Source: Salinisphaera sp. G21_0 | GTDB lineage: Bacteria > Pseudomonadota > Gammaproteobacteria > Pseudomonadales > Endozoicomonadaceae | Reading direction: 5' to 3' | Assembly (NCBI RefSeq): GCF_017744115.1 | Contig: NZ_JAGHQW010000011.1 | Coordinates: 53,856 to 117,855, forward strand | DNA length: 64,000 bases | In this document: piece by piece, positions 1 to 9,371 of the stretch | How positions within the stretch are numbered: position 1 is the stretch's first letter | Layout: each line of letters opens with the position of its first letter | Notes under the pieces: generated by a model | What the model was told of the DNA's origin: nothing | Databases searched by the model: none | Seen by the model: only the letters and a program-made list of their open reading frames with translations | Made by a program: the position numbers and the translations under genes

Positions 1-189
1 TAGGTTATGGCTATTGTTGGTTCGAATTTATACCGTTTCCCCTTTTGCCGGAGGCACAGTGATACTTACGTTCAGTGAATGAGTGTTAGCCATTCTTGCC
101 TTCCTGTTATGCTTTCTATCCATCAAAACTATTAGAATCGTTGTGAATCGATTATTACGTGCTGTTTCACATAAGCGTTTGGAGAAGCA

Positions 190-1038
190 ATGAGCGTAGT
201 TGGCGATACCAGCGTGGAGATCTCCGGCAGGGATGTTGCGTCATATTTTTACCATACAAAATCAGGGTTGTCCTGTTTGCTCGGGGCGGTCTACTGGCTG
301 TTTCGCTGGAAGGTGATGCGTCCGGCCGAGGAGCTGCACAATATGATTTGGGCATACAGAGAATCTTATTTTATCCATTCGTTTTTGCAATCCCGGGTTG
401 TGACAAAGGTTCCTGAAATGGTAACGCAACTGCCAAAATCACAATATAGTAATAGCTGTGGTGCCCAGGCTTTAAGACAGGCTGCATTCGACCTTGGTGT
501 CAGCCATCTTCCTGACAAGGAGATATATAAATTTCAGGGGCAAAGTATTGCAGACGACAGTGCTGAAGAAGCGATTTATGGTATTTCAGGCCGGTTGCTT
601 GATGACACCATGAAGCGGCAGTTAACGTCTCCAAAGTATGGCGGTTATAGCTTACCTGATGGAATGCTGGCTGCTGCCAGGGAGTTGGGGCTTGATGGCC
701 GGTTTTATTGCTCTTCACTACTTTTGAAGTACTATCTGAAGCTTTGTTACCCCAAAGAATGGGGCAGGGCTTCAGCGCTTTGCCCTGTAAAAAACAGTTC
801 GCCACCAAAATTAAGCCTGAATGAGCGATGCATTCATGCGGTAAGACGCGAAGATACAACAGCACTTCATTGGCTTATGGAGAGGCCCGATGGCAGCTGT
901 TATGACCCCAAGGATGCCGCTCTCTATAAAAGTCTTGAACAGTACAGTCAGTCCAGTGGTTACTCATACACAGGCGTAGCTTTATTAATCTGTGATCGCA
1001 GTGCATACCCGGGTGGAGCGGGGCCGGTGGTTAAGTAA
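190..1038 (+). CDS. Papain-like cysteine protease-type protein, paralog A (unrecognised family)
   Basis: 282 aa. I do not recognise the family by name. Seen: a Gln-x(3)-Asn-Ser-Cys block (QYSNSCGAQ, about residues 85-93) followed by an Ala/Leu-rich helix, and a later His with a following acidic residue (HWLMERPDGSCYDP, near residue 225). Order and spacing fit the oxyanion Gln, Cys, His and Asp/Asn of papain-fold (C39/C58-like) peptidases. That is inference from motif geometry. There is no signal peptide or membrane segment. The ATG at 190 follows GGAG at a proper distance. It is a close paralog of the next gene, with the shared N-terminal SGRD(V/A)AS and YWLFRWKV blocks. It could be a secreted effector acting on host proteins, or an inactive relative. 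Nothing here proves secretion. Confidence 0.6.
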   Translation: MSVVGDTSVEISGRDVASYFYHTKSGLSCLLGAVYWLFRWKVMRPAEELHNMIWAYRESYFIHSFLQSRVVTKVPEMVTQLPKSQYSNSCGAQALRQAAFDLGVSHLPDKEIYKFQGQSIADDSAEEAIYGISGRLLDDTMKRQLTSPKYGGYSLPDGMLAAARELGLDGRFYCSSLLLKYYLKLCYPKEWGRASALCPVKNSSPPKLSLNERCIHAVRREDTTALHWLMERPDGSCYDPKDAALYKSLEQYSQSSGYSYTGVALLICDRSAYPGGAGPVVK

Positions 1039-1056
1039 TTGTCAGGTTTGCTTGCT

Positions 1057-1088
1057 GCTTCGTCACTCAAGTTTTGGTGATGACGAAG
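1057..1088. repeat. Inverted repeat between the two protease-like paralogs
   Basis: CTTCGTCA at 1058-1065 pairs with TGACGAAG at 1081-1088, and TCA/TGA pairs extend inward past one bulged base. No T-tract follows on the plus strand, so this is a weak terminator or attenuator candidate at best. It sits 20 bp after the first gene's stop and 60 bp before the second gene's start. Confidence 0.35.
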
Positions 1089-1147
1089 TAAGATACTCCA
1101 AATGCCCAACCACTGTTGGGTTGTGACAGCTATTCAGGGAAGAAAAT

Positions 1148-2083
1148 ATGGGTGTTGCTATCAGTGAAGGTTATGTGCAGTTTTCCGGTCGTGATGCTGC
1201 ATCCTGTATCTACAATACCGGCAAGGGATTGGGCAGGCTTAAAGGGTTTGCCTATTGGCTGTTTCGCTGGAAAGTGACGGTGCCGGAATCCAATGTGGTC
1301 AGGCAAATCTGGGATTTGCGTGATGCCAGATTTATCAAGTCTTACCTGGGCAGCAGGCGCGTAACATTGGTTGGTGCAAACCACTTCGATACCTTGCCAA
1401 AGCAACAGTATCACAATAGCTGTGCGGCAAGGTGCCTGCAGCAAGCAGCTTATGAGCTTGGTATAAATCAAATACCCAACAACAGACTCTATCAATTTAA
1501 TGGCCAGTCCATTCTCGACAGAAGTGCTGAGGCGGCAATTTATGCAATTAGCGGCAGGCTGGTCAGCGGTAATGGGGAGTTGCAGCCTGATCTTCTGGGA
1601 GACCTGAATAACGGCCCTGCTTCCGGTCCGGTGGGTATCAGGAATGCTGCCAGACTGCTTGGGCTTGATAGTCGCTTCTATTGCTCATCATGGCTTACCG
1701 AGTGGTATTTTGGGCAGAGAGATCCTGTCAACTGGAGAGAAATTAAACAATATTGTCCGGTGCATCGCACTTCACCGCCGAGGTTGTGCCAGAATGAGCG
1801 GCTGCTGGTACATGTTTGCAATTACTCCATGCTCGGCCTGGATGATCATGGTCTCAAAGTCCGGCGGGATCACTATATTATGCAGCGGCCAGATGGCAGT
1901 TGTTATAATCCGGACACAGGAATCAACTACCCTTCCGTGAAAGCCTACGCCAGGCGAACGGGAATAAGGCCCAGTGGTGCTTATATGCTGGTCAGCGATA
2001 AAGATTCCTATGCAACACTGCCTTCCCTTAAAAGCAGGGCCGGTAGTGTTGGAACAGGCAGGAGTGTTTTTGCTGGTGGTTAA
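1148..2083 (+). CDS. Papain-like cysteine protease-type protein, paralog B (unrecognised family)
   Basis: 311 aa, tandem paralog of the preceding gene. It keeps every candidate catalytic element: QQYHNSCAA (Gln and Cys), HYIMQRPDGSCYNPDTG (His then Asn/Asp), and the shared SGRDAAS, YWLFRWKV, GQSI and RFYCSSW blocks. Conservation of exactly these blocks while linkers drift (an extra stretch near GNGELQPDLLG, a longer C-terminus) argues for retained enzymatic function in both copies. The start is the ATG at 1148, where GGGAAG lies upstream. No transmembrane segment or signal peptide is visible. With paralog A it forms a same-strand pair 109 bp apart, so it may have its own promoter. It converges on the repeat-protein gene on the other strand. 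Substrate and location are unknown. An effector role is inferred from the neighbourhood only. Confidence 0.6.
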   Translation: MGVAISEGYVQFSGRDAASCIYNTGKGLGRLKGFAYWLFRWKVTVPESNVVRQIWDLRDARFIKSYLGSRRVTLVGANHFDTLPKQQYHNSCAARCLQQAAYELGINQIPNNRLYQFNGQSILDRSAEAAIYAISGRLVSGNGELQPDLLGDLNNGPASGPVGIRNAARLLGLDSRFYCSSWLTEWYFGQRDPVNWREIKQYCPVHRTSPPRLCQNERLLVHVCNYSMLGLDDHGLKVRRDHYIMQRPDGSCYNPDTGINYPSVKAYARRTGIRPSGAYMLVSDKDSYATLPSLKSRAGSVGTGRSVFAGG

Positions 2084-2099
2084 AACTAAACGCTTCTGG

Positions 2100-3122
2100 T
2101 TACCTCCTTGTTATCCGGGCAGGAATTTTCGATTCTCTTGTACTCAATTCCAGCTGGGAACAAAAAATATTTCTTTCGCGCCACCAGCCACCCCGTTCAT
2201 ATTCCCTGACCACCGCATCCGGAGTGACCGGCTGGCCATTCAATGGCAGATTTCTCAGGCAACATGCCTCTTTGAAGCGTGCCACTTCCAATGTTGCCCC
2301 GACTGACTGATAATTCTTAACCACTTCATCCGGAGTGATCGTCTGGCGATTCAAGGGCAGATGTCTCAGGCAACATTCTGCCTTGAAGCGTGCCTCCTCC
2401 AATGTGGCCCCGACGGCCCGGAAATCCTTAACCACCGCATCCGGAGTGACCGGCCGACCATTCAGCGGCAGCCTCCTCAGGCAACATTCTGCTTTGAAGC
2501 GCGCTACCCCCAGAGGTGCCCAGGCGGCCTGAAAACACTTAACCACCATATCCGGAGTGACCGGCTGGCCATTCAGTGGCCGCCTCCGCAGGCAACATTC
2601 CGCTATGAAGCGCGCCAGCGGCAGTGCTGCCCCGGTTGCCTGATAACCCTTAACCACCGCATCCGGTGTGACCTGTTGACCATGCAACGGCAGTCTTCTG
2701 AGGCAACATTGATCCAGAAAGCGCGCTATCGCTAATTTGTACTTATGATTTCGGTCTGGCATCCGGGTGAATTCCTGAATGACCTGATCCGGAGTAATCT
2801 TTCTTCTGTTACATCGCACGTGCCGTAAGCAGAGCTTTTGCAGGAAGAAGCCGCTTCTAAGAGAACTGCTGTCCATTCCGTAAACGGTAAGCACATCAGC
2901 CGGGGTTACTTTACGTTTTTGTAATGGTTTTTTTTCCCAAAAGGCATCCTCAACATCCTTGCCATCCAGGGGAACGGCGGTACCTCCATAATACTGATGG
3001 CTGGTGACTCTTTTACCGTTAAAGGTACTTTCGAAGAGGTCAGGAAACCGGCTTGAACCGGCTTGTTGATCAACCCGGCTGGCAGGCCCCGGGTGATAGT
3101 AAGCTGAGGCTGTTGCTTGCAA
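2100..3122 (-). CDS. Repeat protein 1: about five ~37-aa helical repeats, TTG start
   Basis: About 340 aa. An N-terminal region of ~85 residues is followed by five full units of a ~37-residue repeat with consensus VTPD-x-VVK-x-F/Y, then ARFKAECCLR, then LPLNGQ. A partial last unit ends in a cap (EYERGGW). Each unit would make two helices with a Cys pair in the second, which suggests an alpha-solenoid binding scaffold. The protein could also start at a TTG at 3161. I prefer TTG 3122 because the paralog begins at the homologous codon (K/QATAS) and AGGGGG lies just before it. It is a shorter paralog of the 788-aa neighbour. Function is unknown. A scaffold or effector role is a guess from repeat architecture and genomic company. 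Confidence 0.6.
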   Translation of the reverse strand: MQATASAYYHPGPASRVDQQAGSSRFPDLFESTFNGKRVTSHQYYGGTAVPLDGKDVEDAFWEKKPLQKRKVTPADVLTVYGMDSSSLRSGFFLQKLCLRHVRCNRRKITPDQVIQEFTRMPDRNHKYKLAIARFLDQCCLRRLPLHGQQVTPDAVVKGYQATGAALPLARFIAECCLRRRPLNGQPVTPDMVVKCFQAAWAPLGVARFKAECCLRRLPLNGRPVTPDAVVKDFRAVGATLEEARFKAECCLRHLPLNRQTITPDEVVKNYQSVGATLEVARFKEACCLRNLPLNGQPVTPDAVVREYERGGWWRERNIFCSQLELSTRESKIPARITRR

Positions 3123-3150
3123 AATAACCCCCTGACTACAAATAACGACA

Positions 3151-3178
3151 TTTGACCTCAATATAACTATCAGGTTCC
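3151..3178 (-). promoter_or_regulatory. RpoE-like promoter of repeat protein 1
   Basis: On the minus strand GGAACCT is followed by 16 bp and TCAAA, close to the sigma-E consensus (GGAACTT, ~16 bp, TCTGA/TCAAA). The same arrangement stands at the matching place before the paralog, inside an otherwise similar upstream region. No transcript data support it. A weak sigma-70 TATATT lies in the same interval as an alternative. Confidence 0.4.
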
Positions 3179-3297
3179 GTTTATGTTGGGAGAGGGCATC
3201 AAATATACCACTCTTTGCTGCAACAAAACGTAGTTAATGAGCGGCAGTCTACTTCTAGTAAGTCTCATTATCGATAACTGGCGTTACTTTCAAGAAA

Positions 3298-5664
3298 TCA
3301 TGAAATACTTAAAGTTAACTCAGATTTTGCAGGCAATGGCAGATGAGAATAAAAAAAATCTCGATCATGTAACCAGCCTCCCCGTTCATATTCCTTAACC
3401 ACCTCATCCGGTGTGACCAGCTGGCCATTCAACGGCAGGCCCCTCAGACAAAATTCCGCTTTGAAGTGTGCCAGCTCCCGGGTTGCCCTGACGGCACGGT
3501 AACCCTTAACCACCTCATCCGGTGTCACCAGCTGGCCATTCAACGGGAGGTGCCTCAGGAAACATGCTGTTTTGAAGCGCGCTATCCCCAGTTTACCTTC
3601 CAGACTATTCGGGAAGTGCTTGTCCAGCTCATCCGGTGTGAACTGCTGGCCACTCAACGGCAGGCCTTTCAGGTAACATGCCGCTCTGAAGTACGATAAC
3701 TCCAGTTTGGCCTGAAGTGCCTGATAGTGTTTAATCACTGTATCCGGTGAGACCTGCTGGCCACCCAACGGTAAGCCCCTCAGGCAGCATTCTGCTTTGA
3801 AATACGCCATTCTCAGTTTGCCTTCCGGACTAACCGGGAAACCCTTGACCACCTCATCCGGTGTGACCTGCTGGCCATTCAACAACAGGCCCCTCAGGCA
3901 ACATTCCGCTTTGAAACGTGCCAGCTCCAGTGTCGACCTGGCTGTCTGAAAGTCCTTAACCACCGCATCCGGCATGACCTGCTGGCCATTCAACGCCAGG
4001 CCATTCAGGCAACATTGTTCTTTAAAGAGCATTGCCTCAAGTCTGCCTTCCGGACAATCCGGGAAATCCTTCATCACCTCATCCGGTGCAACCTTTTGGC
4101 CATTCAACAGCTGGCCCCTCAGGCAACACTCTGCTTTGAAGCGTGCCAGTTCCAGTGTGGCCCTGGCGGCCTGATAATCCTTAACCACTGAATCCGGTTT
4201 GACCTGCTGACCATTCAGCGCCAGGCCCAAAAGGCAACATTGTTCCTTAAAGCTGGCCAGTTCCAGTATTAATTTGTCGGCCTGAAAATCCTTAACCACC
4301 GCATCCGGTGTGACTGGCTGGCCATTCAATGACAGGCTTTTCAGGCAGCATTCGGCTTTGAAGCGCACTAATTCCACTGTTGCCCTGATTTCCTGAAAGT
4401 CCCTGACCACCTCATCCGGTGTGACCTGCTGGCCATGCAAAAGCAGGCCCCTCAGGCAACATGCCTCTTTGAAGCGTGCTTTGCCCAGTTTGCCTGCCGG
4501 GCTGTCCGGGAACTCCTTGTCCACCTCATCCGGTGTGACATGATGGCCATGCAACGGCAGACCTTTCAGACAACATTCTGCTTTGAAGCGCACCAGCTCC
4601 AGAGTTGCCCTGGCTGCCTGAAAATCCTTAACCACCGCATCCGGTGTGACCTGCTGGCCATTCAACGTCAGGCCCCTGAAACAACAATCCTCTTTGAAGC
4701 GTGCCAGGTCCAGTGTTGTATTGGCTGCCTGAAAATCCCCGGCTATTGCCCCCGGAGCGACCTCCTGGCCATTTAAAGACAAGCCCTTCAGGTAACATTC
4801 CGCTTTGAAACGTGCCAGCTCCAGTACTGCCCCGGCTGTCTCATAATCCTTAATCACCTCGTCCGGTGTGACCTGCTGGCCATTCAACGGCAGGCCTTTC
4901 AGGTAACATATCTCTTTGAAGCGCGTCAGCTCCAGTGTTGCATTGATTGTCAGATAACCCTTGGCCACGGTATCCGACGTGACTTGCTGGCCATCCAACG
5001 CCAGCCCACTCAGGTAATATTTCTCGATGAAGCGTGCTATCCCCAGTCTGCCTTCCGGACTAACCGGGAAACTCTTAATCACCTCATCCAGGGTGACTTC
5101 CCTGCCATTTAACGGCAGCTGCTTCAGGCAACATTCTTGCTTGAAACGGGCGAGCTCCAGTGTGGCTTTGGCTGCCTGATAACCTTCAACCACTGCTTCC
5201 GGTGTGACCTCCTGACTATTCAACAACAGACCCCTCAGGCAACATTCTGCTTTGAAGCGTGCTATCGCTAATTGCTGCTTATCGTTTCGACTTGGTTCCC
5301 GGTTGAATTCTTGCATGACCTGATCTGTGGTAATCTTTTTATTGCCATATTGAATATTCTGTAAGCAAAGTTTTTGCAGGAAGAGGCCAGACCTTAGAGA
5401 GCTCTTGTCATATTTATAATAAGCTTGAAGCACTACAGCCGAGGTGACTTGACGCCCGTTTAATGATTTTCTTTTCCAAAAGGCATCCTCAATCCATTTG
5501 CCTTCATCCGGGGCAGTGGATCTCCCTCTGTGAGACTGAAGATTTGATATTCTTTTACCGATGAATGTGCTGCCGGAGGGGGCAGGAATCCCGCTGGAAC
5601 CGGTTTGTCGACCGACCCGTAAAACAGGCTTCGGGTGAGAGTAGGTTGATGCTGTTGCTTTCAA
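3298..5664 (-). CDS. Repeat protein 2: sixteen ~37/38-aa helical repeats, TTG start
   Basis: 788 aa, the large paralog of the preceding repeat protein. After an N-terminal region shared with it (ATAS-x-Y-x-HP, GKR(I/V), EDAFW, SSLRSG-x-FLQKLCL), about sixteen units follow. They come in two flavours: a 37-residue form (QAARATLELARF in the middle) and a 38-residue form (P-x-SPEGKLGIARF). The second helix carries the conserved ECCL pair. Both proteins end in the same EYERGGW cap. The 37/38 alternation and the near-identity of many units at DNA level show growth by unequal recombination. No enzymatic motif, signal peptide or membrane span is seen. The start is a TTG with AGGG upstream, homologous to the start chosen for repeat protein 1. 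Unrecognised family; probably an elongated binding scaffold. Confidence 0.65.
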   Translation of the reverse strand: MKATASTYSHPKPVLRVGRQTGSSGIPAPSGSTFIGKRISNLQSHRGRSTAPDEGKWIEDAFWKRKSLNGRQVTSAVVLQAYYKYDKSSLRSGLFLQKLCLQNIQYGNKKITTDQVMQEFNREPSRNDKQQLAIARFKAECCLRGLLLNSQEVTPEAVVEGYQAAKATLELARFKQECCLKQLPLNGREVTLDEVIKSFPVSPEGRLGIARFIEKYYLSGLALDGQQVTSDTVAKGYLTINATLELTRFKEICYLKGLPLNGQQVTPDEVIKDYETAGAVLELARFKAECYLKGLSLNGQEVAPGAIAGDFQAANTTLDLARFKEDCCFRGLTLNGQQVTPDAVVKDFQAARATLELVRFKAECCLKGLPLHGHHVTPDEVDKEFPDSPAGKLGKARFKEACCLRGLLLHGQQVTPDEVVRDFQEIRATVELVRFKAECCLKSLSLNGQPVTPDAVVKDFQADKLILELASFKEQCCLLGLALNGQQVKPDSVVKDYQAARATLELARFKAECCLRGQLLNGQKVAPDEVMKDFPDCPEGRLEAMLFKEQCCLNGLALNGQQVMPDAVVKDFQTARSTLELARFKAECCLRGLLLNGQQVTPDEVVKGFPVSPEGKLRMAYFKAECCLRGLPLGGQQVSPDTVIKHYQALQAKLELSYFRAACYLKGLPLSGQQFTPDELDKHFPNSLEGKLGIARFKTACFLRHLPLNGQLVTPDEVVKGYRAVRATRELAHFKAEFCLRGLPLNGQLVTPDEVVKEYERGGWLHDRDFFYSHLPLPAKSELTLSIS

Positions 5665-5700
5665 GATAAACCCTGCACACTTGGACTATAAACACCGCCT

Positions 5701-5728
5701 TTCGACCTCAATATGATTATTTGGTTCC
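5701..5728 (-). promoter_or_regulatory. RpoE-like promoter of repeat protein 2
   Basis: GGAACCA, 16 bp, TCGAA on the minus strand, about 40-60 bp before the TTG start. It aligns with the element before repeat protein 1 within a conserved block (CTCAATAT, GGTTCC, GGGAGAGG on the plus strand). So the duplication that made the paralogs carried the regulatory region along. Confidence 0.4.
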
Positions 5729-5807
5729 ATTTATGGTGTTGTGGGGAGAGGGGTAAACATCCCTCTATATCCCAAAAGTTGTTGATAGTGGTGGGGCGTT
5801 TGTCTTG

Positions 5808-8800
5808 TATTCAGGGTGGCTGTACGGCAGTGAACGATACGAGATATGGAAAAGACTGCGGGAAATTTTTCTAAGCTGCCTGTGCGGCAGTGAACTGTTA
5901 AGACTCAAAAAAGAGTATGGGGTTGATTTCTAAGCTGCCTGTGCGGCAGTGAACAGAAAACGGAGGGCATTACACCTCCTGCTGTGTTTTCTAAGCTGCC
6001 TGTGCGGCAGTGAACAAGCCTATCGACAAGGCGCGGGATGAACTGGTGTTTCTAAGCTGCCTGTGCGGCAGTGAACTGAGTGGGTGAATCCGTGGCGGGC
6101 GCGGGATCTTTCTAAGCTGCCTGTGCGGCAGTGAACAGTTGCCCAATTCTTTTGGTACTTCTGGCAAATTTCTAAGCTGCCTGTGCGGCAGTGAACTCCA
6201 TAATGATTCGCACCAATGCCGCACCAACGTTTCTAAGCTGCCTGTGCGGCAGTGAACGTCAGGAGGTAGGTAAGATGCTGGATTCATTGTTTCTAAGCTG
6301 CCTGTGCGGCAGTGAACTTATTACAATATGAAAGATGTTCAATTCTCTTTTTCTAAGCTGCCTGTGCGGCAGTGAACGATCTGTTACCGGAAGATAAAAA
6401 ACGGTTTGATTTCTAAGCTGCCTGTACGGCAGTGAACCAGGCCGTTCAGCTTGAGCACTTCTTTTAAGATTTCTAAGCTGCCTGTGCGGCAGTGAACTGC
6501 GGGCACTGTGGATCTCCATGGCGAACGAATTTCTAAGCTGCCTGTGCGGCAGTGAACAAAGCGGTTTTGGTTGTTTATCTTGATGGCAATTTCTAAGCTG
6601 CCTGTGCGGCAGTGAACAAAGCGGTTTTGGTTGTTTATCTTGATGGCAATTTCTAAGCTGCCTGTGCGGCAGTGAACCTAAAGCCCTTTAAATCTTCCGG
6701 CTCAATGATTTTCTAAGCTGCCTGTGCGGCAGTGAACGCAACCTTTCTAACTCTTCGCTTCTTAAATCTTTTCTAAGCTGCCTGTGCGGCAGTGAACACA
6801 CCACCGACGATGCGTACCTGGAACTGATCTTTCTAAGCTGCCTGTGCGGCAGTGAACACATTTTCTAATCGCCAGACATTTTTAAACTTTTTCTAAGCTG
6901 CCTGTGCGGCAGTGAACGAGTACGCCGTTCAGGACTGGGGCCTTGAACTTTTCTAAGCTGCCTGTGCGGCAGTGAACTCTCTAGGGGTTGCCCCCTCCCA
7001 TTTGCTGTTTTTCTAAGCTGCCTGTGCGGCAGTGAACATAGTTGCGAGGGGCGCAACTTTTTAAAAAAGTTTCTAAGCTGCCTGTGCGGCAGTGAACGAA
7101 AGGCAGGCATGGCTTAGGGCATTGGCTAGTTTCTAAGCTGCCTGTGCGGCAGTGAACCACCCGCCTTAATAGCCGTTAAAGCTAATTTATTTCTAAGCTG
7201 CCTGTGCGGCAGTGAACGCCAAAGGATTGTTTGATGATCAGCAATATTCTTTCTAAGCTGCCTGTGCGGCAGTGAACTGTTTCTCCAACACAATATAACT
7301 CGTCTGGTTTTTCTAAGCTGCCTGTGCGGCAGTGAACTCCGAATCCAGGAACCTCACCGGAGAATACAGTTTCTAAGCTGCCTGTGCGGCAGTGAACCCA
7401 AAGAAATCTTTGCCGCCGGCGGTTATATCTTTCTAAGCTGCCTGTGCGGCAGTGAACCGGAGCAACCCGTGAAGCGACCCGCCGCGCCATTTCTAAGCTG
7501 CCTGTGCGGCAGTGAACCTACCAACACCAAAACACGCCTATCCATTCACTTTCTAAGCTGCCTGTGCGGCAGTGAACTGGTCATCAAAATCCGTGGCCAG
7601 AAACTTCACTTTCTAAGCTGCCTGTGCGGCAGTGAACGAGCGAGGCGGTTTGTTTGGCATGGCCAAGGATTTTCTAAGCTGCCTGTGCGGCAGTGAACGT
7701 GGCACCAGGCTTTTAAACTCTTTGGATGACTTTCTAAGCTGCCTGTGCGGCAGTGAACTTTTTTCTCTTCGTCAGATCAAAACCCCCAAATTTCTAAGCT
7801 GCCTGTGCGGCAGTGAACGGTACTGGTACTCAGGGGGTTTACTCCCGTAATTTCTAAGCTGCCTGTGCGGCAGTGAACGACCCCTAAAGAATTGCGTGAG
7901 CTTGGACGCTTTTCTAAGCTGCCTGTGCGGCAGTGAACCTCTCAATGCGTTCTTGATCCGTTCGCCTTTATTTCTAAGCTGCCTGTGCGGCAGTGAACAT
8001 GAGCCTCGACGTTTTGAGTTAGTGCTAAAATTTCTAAGCTGCCTGTGCGGCAGTGAACCGGGCATGCCCGAGCGAGAGAATATTCTTGGCTTTCTAAGCT
8101 GCCTGTGCGGCAGTGAACATCAGTGAATTGAGTTTGAACACACCGACACTTTTCTAAGCTGCCTGTGCGGCAGTGAACAGGTCGAGTACTTGGCTGGCAT
8201 CAAATCTATCATTTCTAAGCTGCCTGTGCGGCAGTGAACATTACCTTCCCCGGGGAAATCAAACCACCAAATTTCTAAGCTGCCTGTGCGGCAGTGAACA
8301 ATATCCATGGCTGCGCCTCTATCCATCCGACTTTCTAAGCTGCCTGTGCGGCAGTGAACCTGTGCCTGATCGGAAGATTGCACTAACTCAATTTCTAAGC
8401 TGCCTGTGCGGCAGTGAACGATGTGGGAACGATTAAAAGAGCCTTCAACATTTTCTAAGCTGCCTGTGCGGCAGTGAACGGGGCAGGATAAAAGTGACAT
8501 TCATAAAAAATTTTCTAAGCTGCCTGTGCGGCAGTGAACGAAATTACCCCGAAATTATTCTCCGCTGTAATTTTCTAAGCTGCCTGTGCGGCAGTGAACT
8601 TAAATACCTGACTAAAAACATTGCTGGTTGCGTTTCTAAGCTGCCTGTGCGGCAGTGAACAGGCACCACATCAACGGCCATGGACGGATAGTTTTCTAAG
8701 CTGCCTGTGCGGCAGTGAACTACGTCATAGCGTTTACTGGCGTCGTGATAGCTTTCTAAGCTGCCTGTGCGGCAGTGAACGCTGAAATGCCCTTATAAAG

Positions 8801-8960
8801 ACTGCACTGACGTTTCTAAGCTGCCTGTGCGGCAGTGAACTGGTGGATCGGTCGCCATGGGCGAAAGAGACATTTCTAAGCTGCCTGTGCGGCAGTGAAC
8901 GGAGTGGGAAGCCAAGAAAGCCATTCAAGAATTTTCTAAGCTGCCTGTGCGGCAGTGAAC
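5808..8960 (-). CRISPR. Type I-F CRISPR array 1: 53 repeats, 52 spacers
   Basis: The 28-bp repeat starts GTTCACTGCC and ends GGCAGCTTAGAAA on the minus strand, with the CTGCC/GGCAG stem of I-F repeats. Spacers are almost all 32 bp (31-33 seen). The array is transcribed leftward, in the same direction as the cas operon, with its leader at 8961-9060. The leader-distal terminal repeat (5808-5835) is degraded in its outer half, as expected for the oldest end. One repeat (6410-6437) carries a single G-to-A change in the loop region. Two neighbouring spacers at 6558-6589 and 6618-6649 are identical. Repeat sequence and the adjacent csy genes fix the subtype. Confidence 0.98.
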
Positions 8961-9060
8961 AAGGACAATATGAGCAAAGAGTAGTTGTTGCAAGGGGTTC
9001 ATCGAAAAAAGGGAGTGTCACCCTATTTTTTTGGAGTTAATTTAATTTATTGATTCTAAA
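8961..9060 (-). promoter_or_regulatory. Leader of CRISPR array 1
   Basis: AT-rich segment between the first repeat (ending at 8960) and the IHF site at 9043-9055. On the minus strand it contains GGGTGACACTCCCTTTTT (9006-9023), which matches 13 of 18 positions of a block at nearly the same distance in the array 2 leader. Leaders of I-F arrays direct spacer insertion at the first repeat and usually hold the array promoter. No clear -35/-10 pair is visible here. Confidence 0.75.
9043..9055 (-). promoter_or_regulatory. IHF site in array 1 leader
   Basis: Perfect match to WATCAANNNNTTR on the minus strand (AATCAATAAATTA), 82 bp from the first repeat. IHF is known to bend type I-F leaders for Cas1-Cas2/3 integration. 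The equivalent site in the other leader sits 83 bp from its first repeat. Confidence 0.7.
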
Positions 9061-9371
9061 TATATTTTTAAAAAGCGAAAAAAAAGGGTCTTTGAGTGCC
9101 GCTGGCGACAGCGGCTTCCTATGGGCACTAATGTGGCCTGGCTTTGTTATGCACACAAACCCTCATTCCCAAGGTCTCAAGGCTGTTCAAGTCCTACGAA
9201 CATGTTCCCACGGACTCCCGTGAGAATGCATACCAAACCATTGTACAAATTAAAACCTCCGTTTAACTTCCATTATTCCGGGTAGAAACAGATTGTTCCA
9301 CATTCAGAAGGTTTCGGTATTCACTCCCACGCAAGCATGGGAGTACGTATGGGTATTAGCGCTTTTCTGCA
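9061..9371. other. Intergenic region between cas6f and leader 1
   Basis: About 310 bp without a supportable gene. It holds a perfect 7-bp hairpin with a GCGA loop at 9098-9115, which can pair alternatively as AGTGCC (9096-9101) with GGCACT downstream. It also holds a strong stem ACTCCCA/TGGGAGT at 9323-9344, some 30 bp beyond the cas6f stop. The latter could end or protect the cas mRNA, but no T-tract follows on the minus strand. Confidence 0.4.

Noticed and set aside
2100..5664. Resemblance of the repeat unit (TPDxVV...) to TAL-effector repeats (TPxQVV...)
   Set aside because: Unit length is 37-38 instead of 33-35 residues, no residue pair like the hypervariable di-residue appears at a fixed loop position, and the Cys pair has no counterpart. 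Chance similarity of a helix cap.
5991..8500. Many short open frames through array 1 encoding repeated SLPHRQLRN, FLSCLCGSE or VHCRTGSLE peptides
   Set aside because: They are the CRISPR repeat read in different frames with spacers in between. No start signals, and present on both strands equally.
9098..9115. GCCGCTG/CAGCGGC hairpin with GCGA loop as terminator of the cas operon
   Set aside because: The T-run on the minus strand begins 13 bases after the stem, too far for an intrinsic terminator. It may be an RNA structure only.
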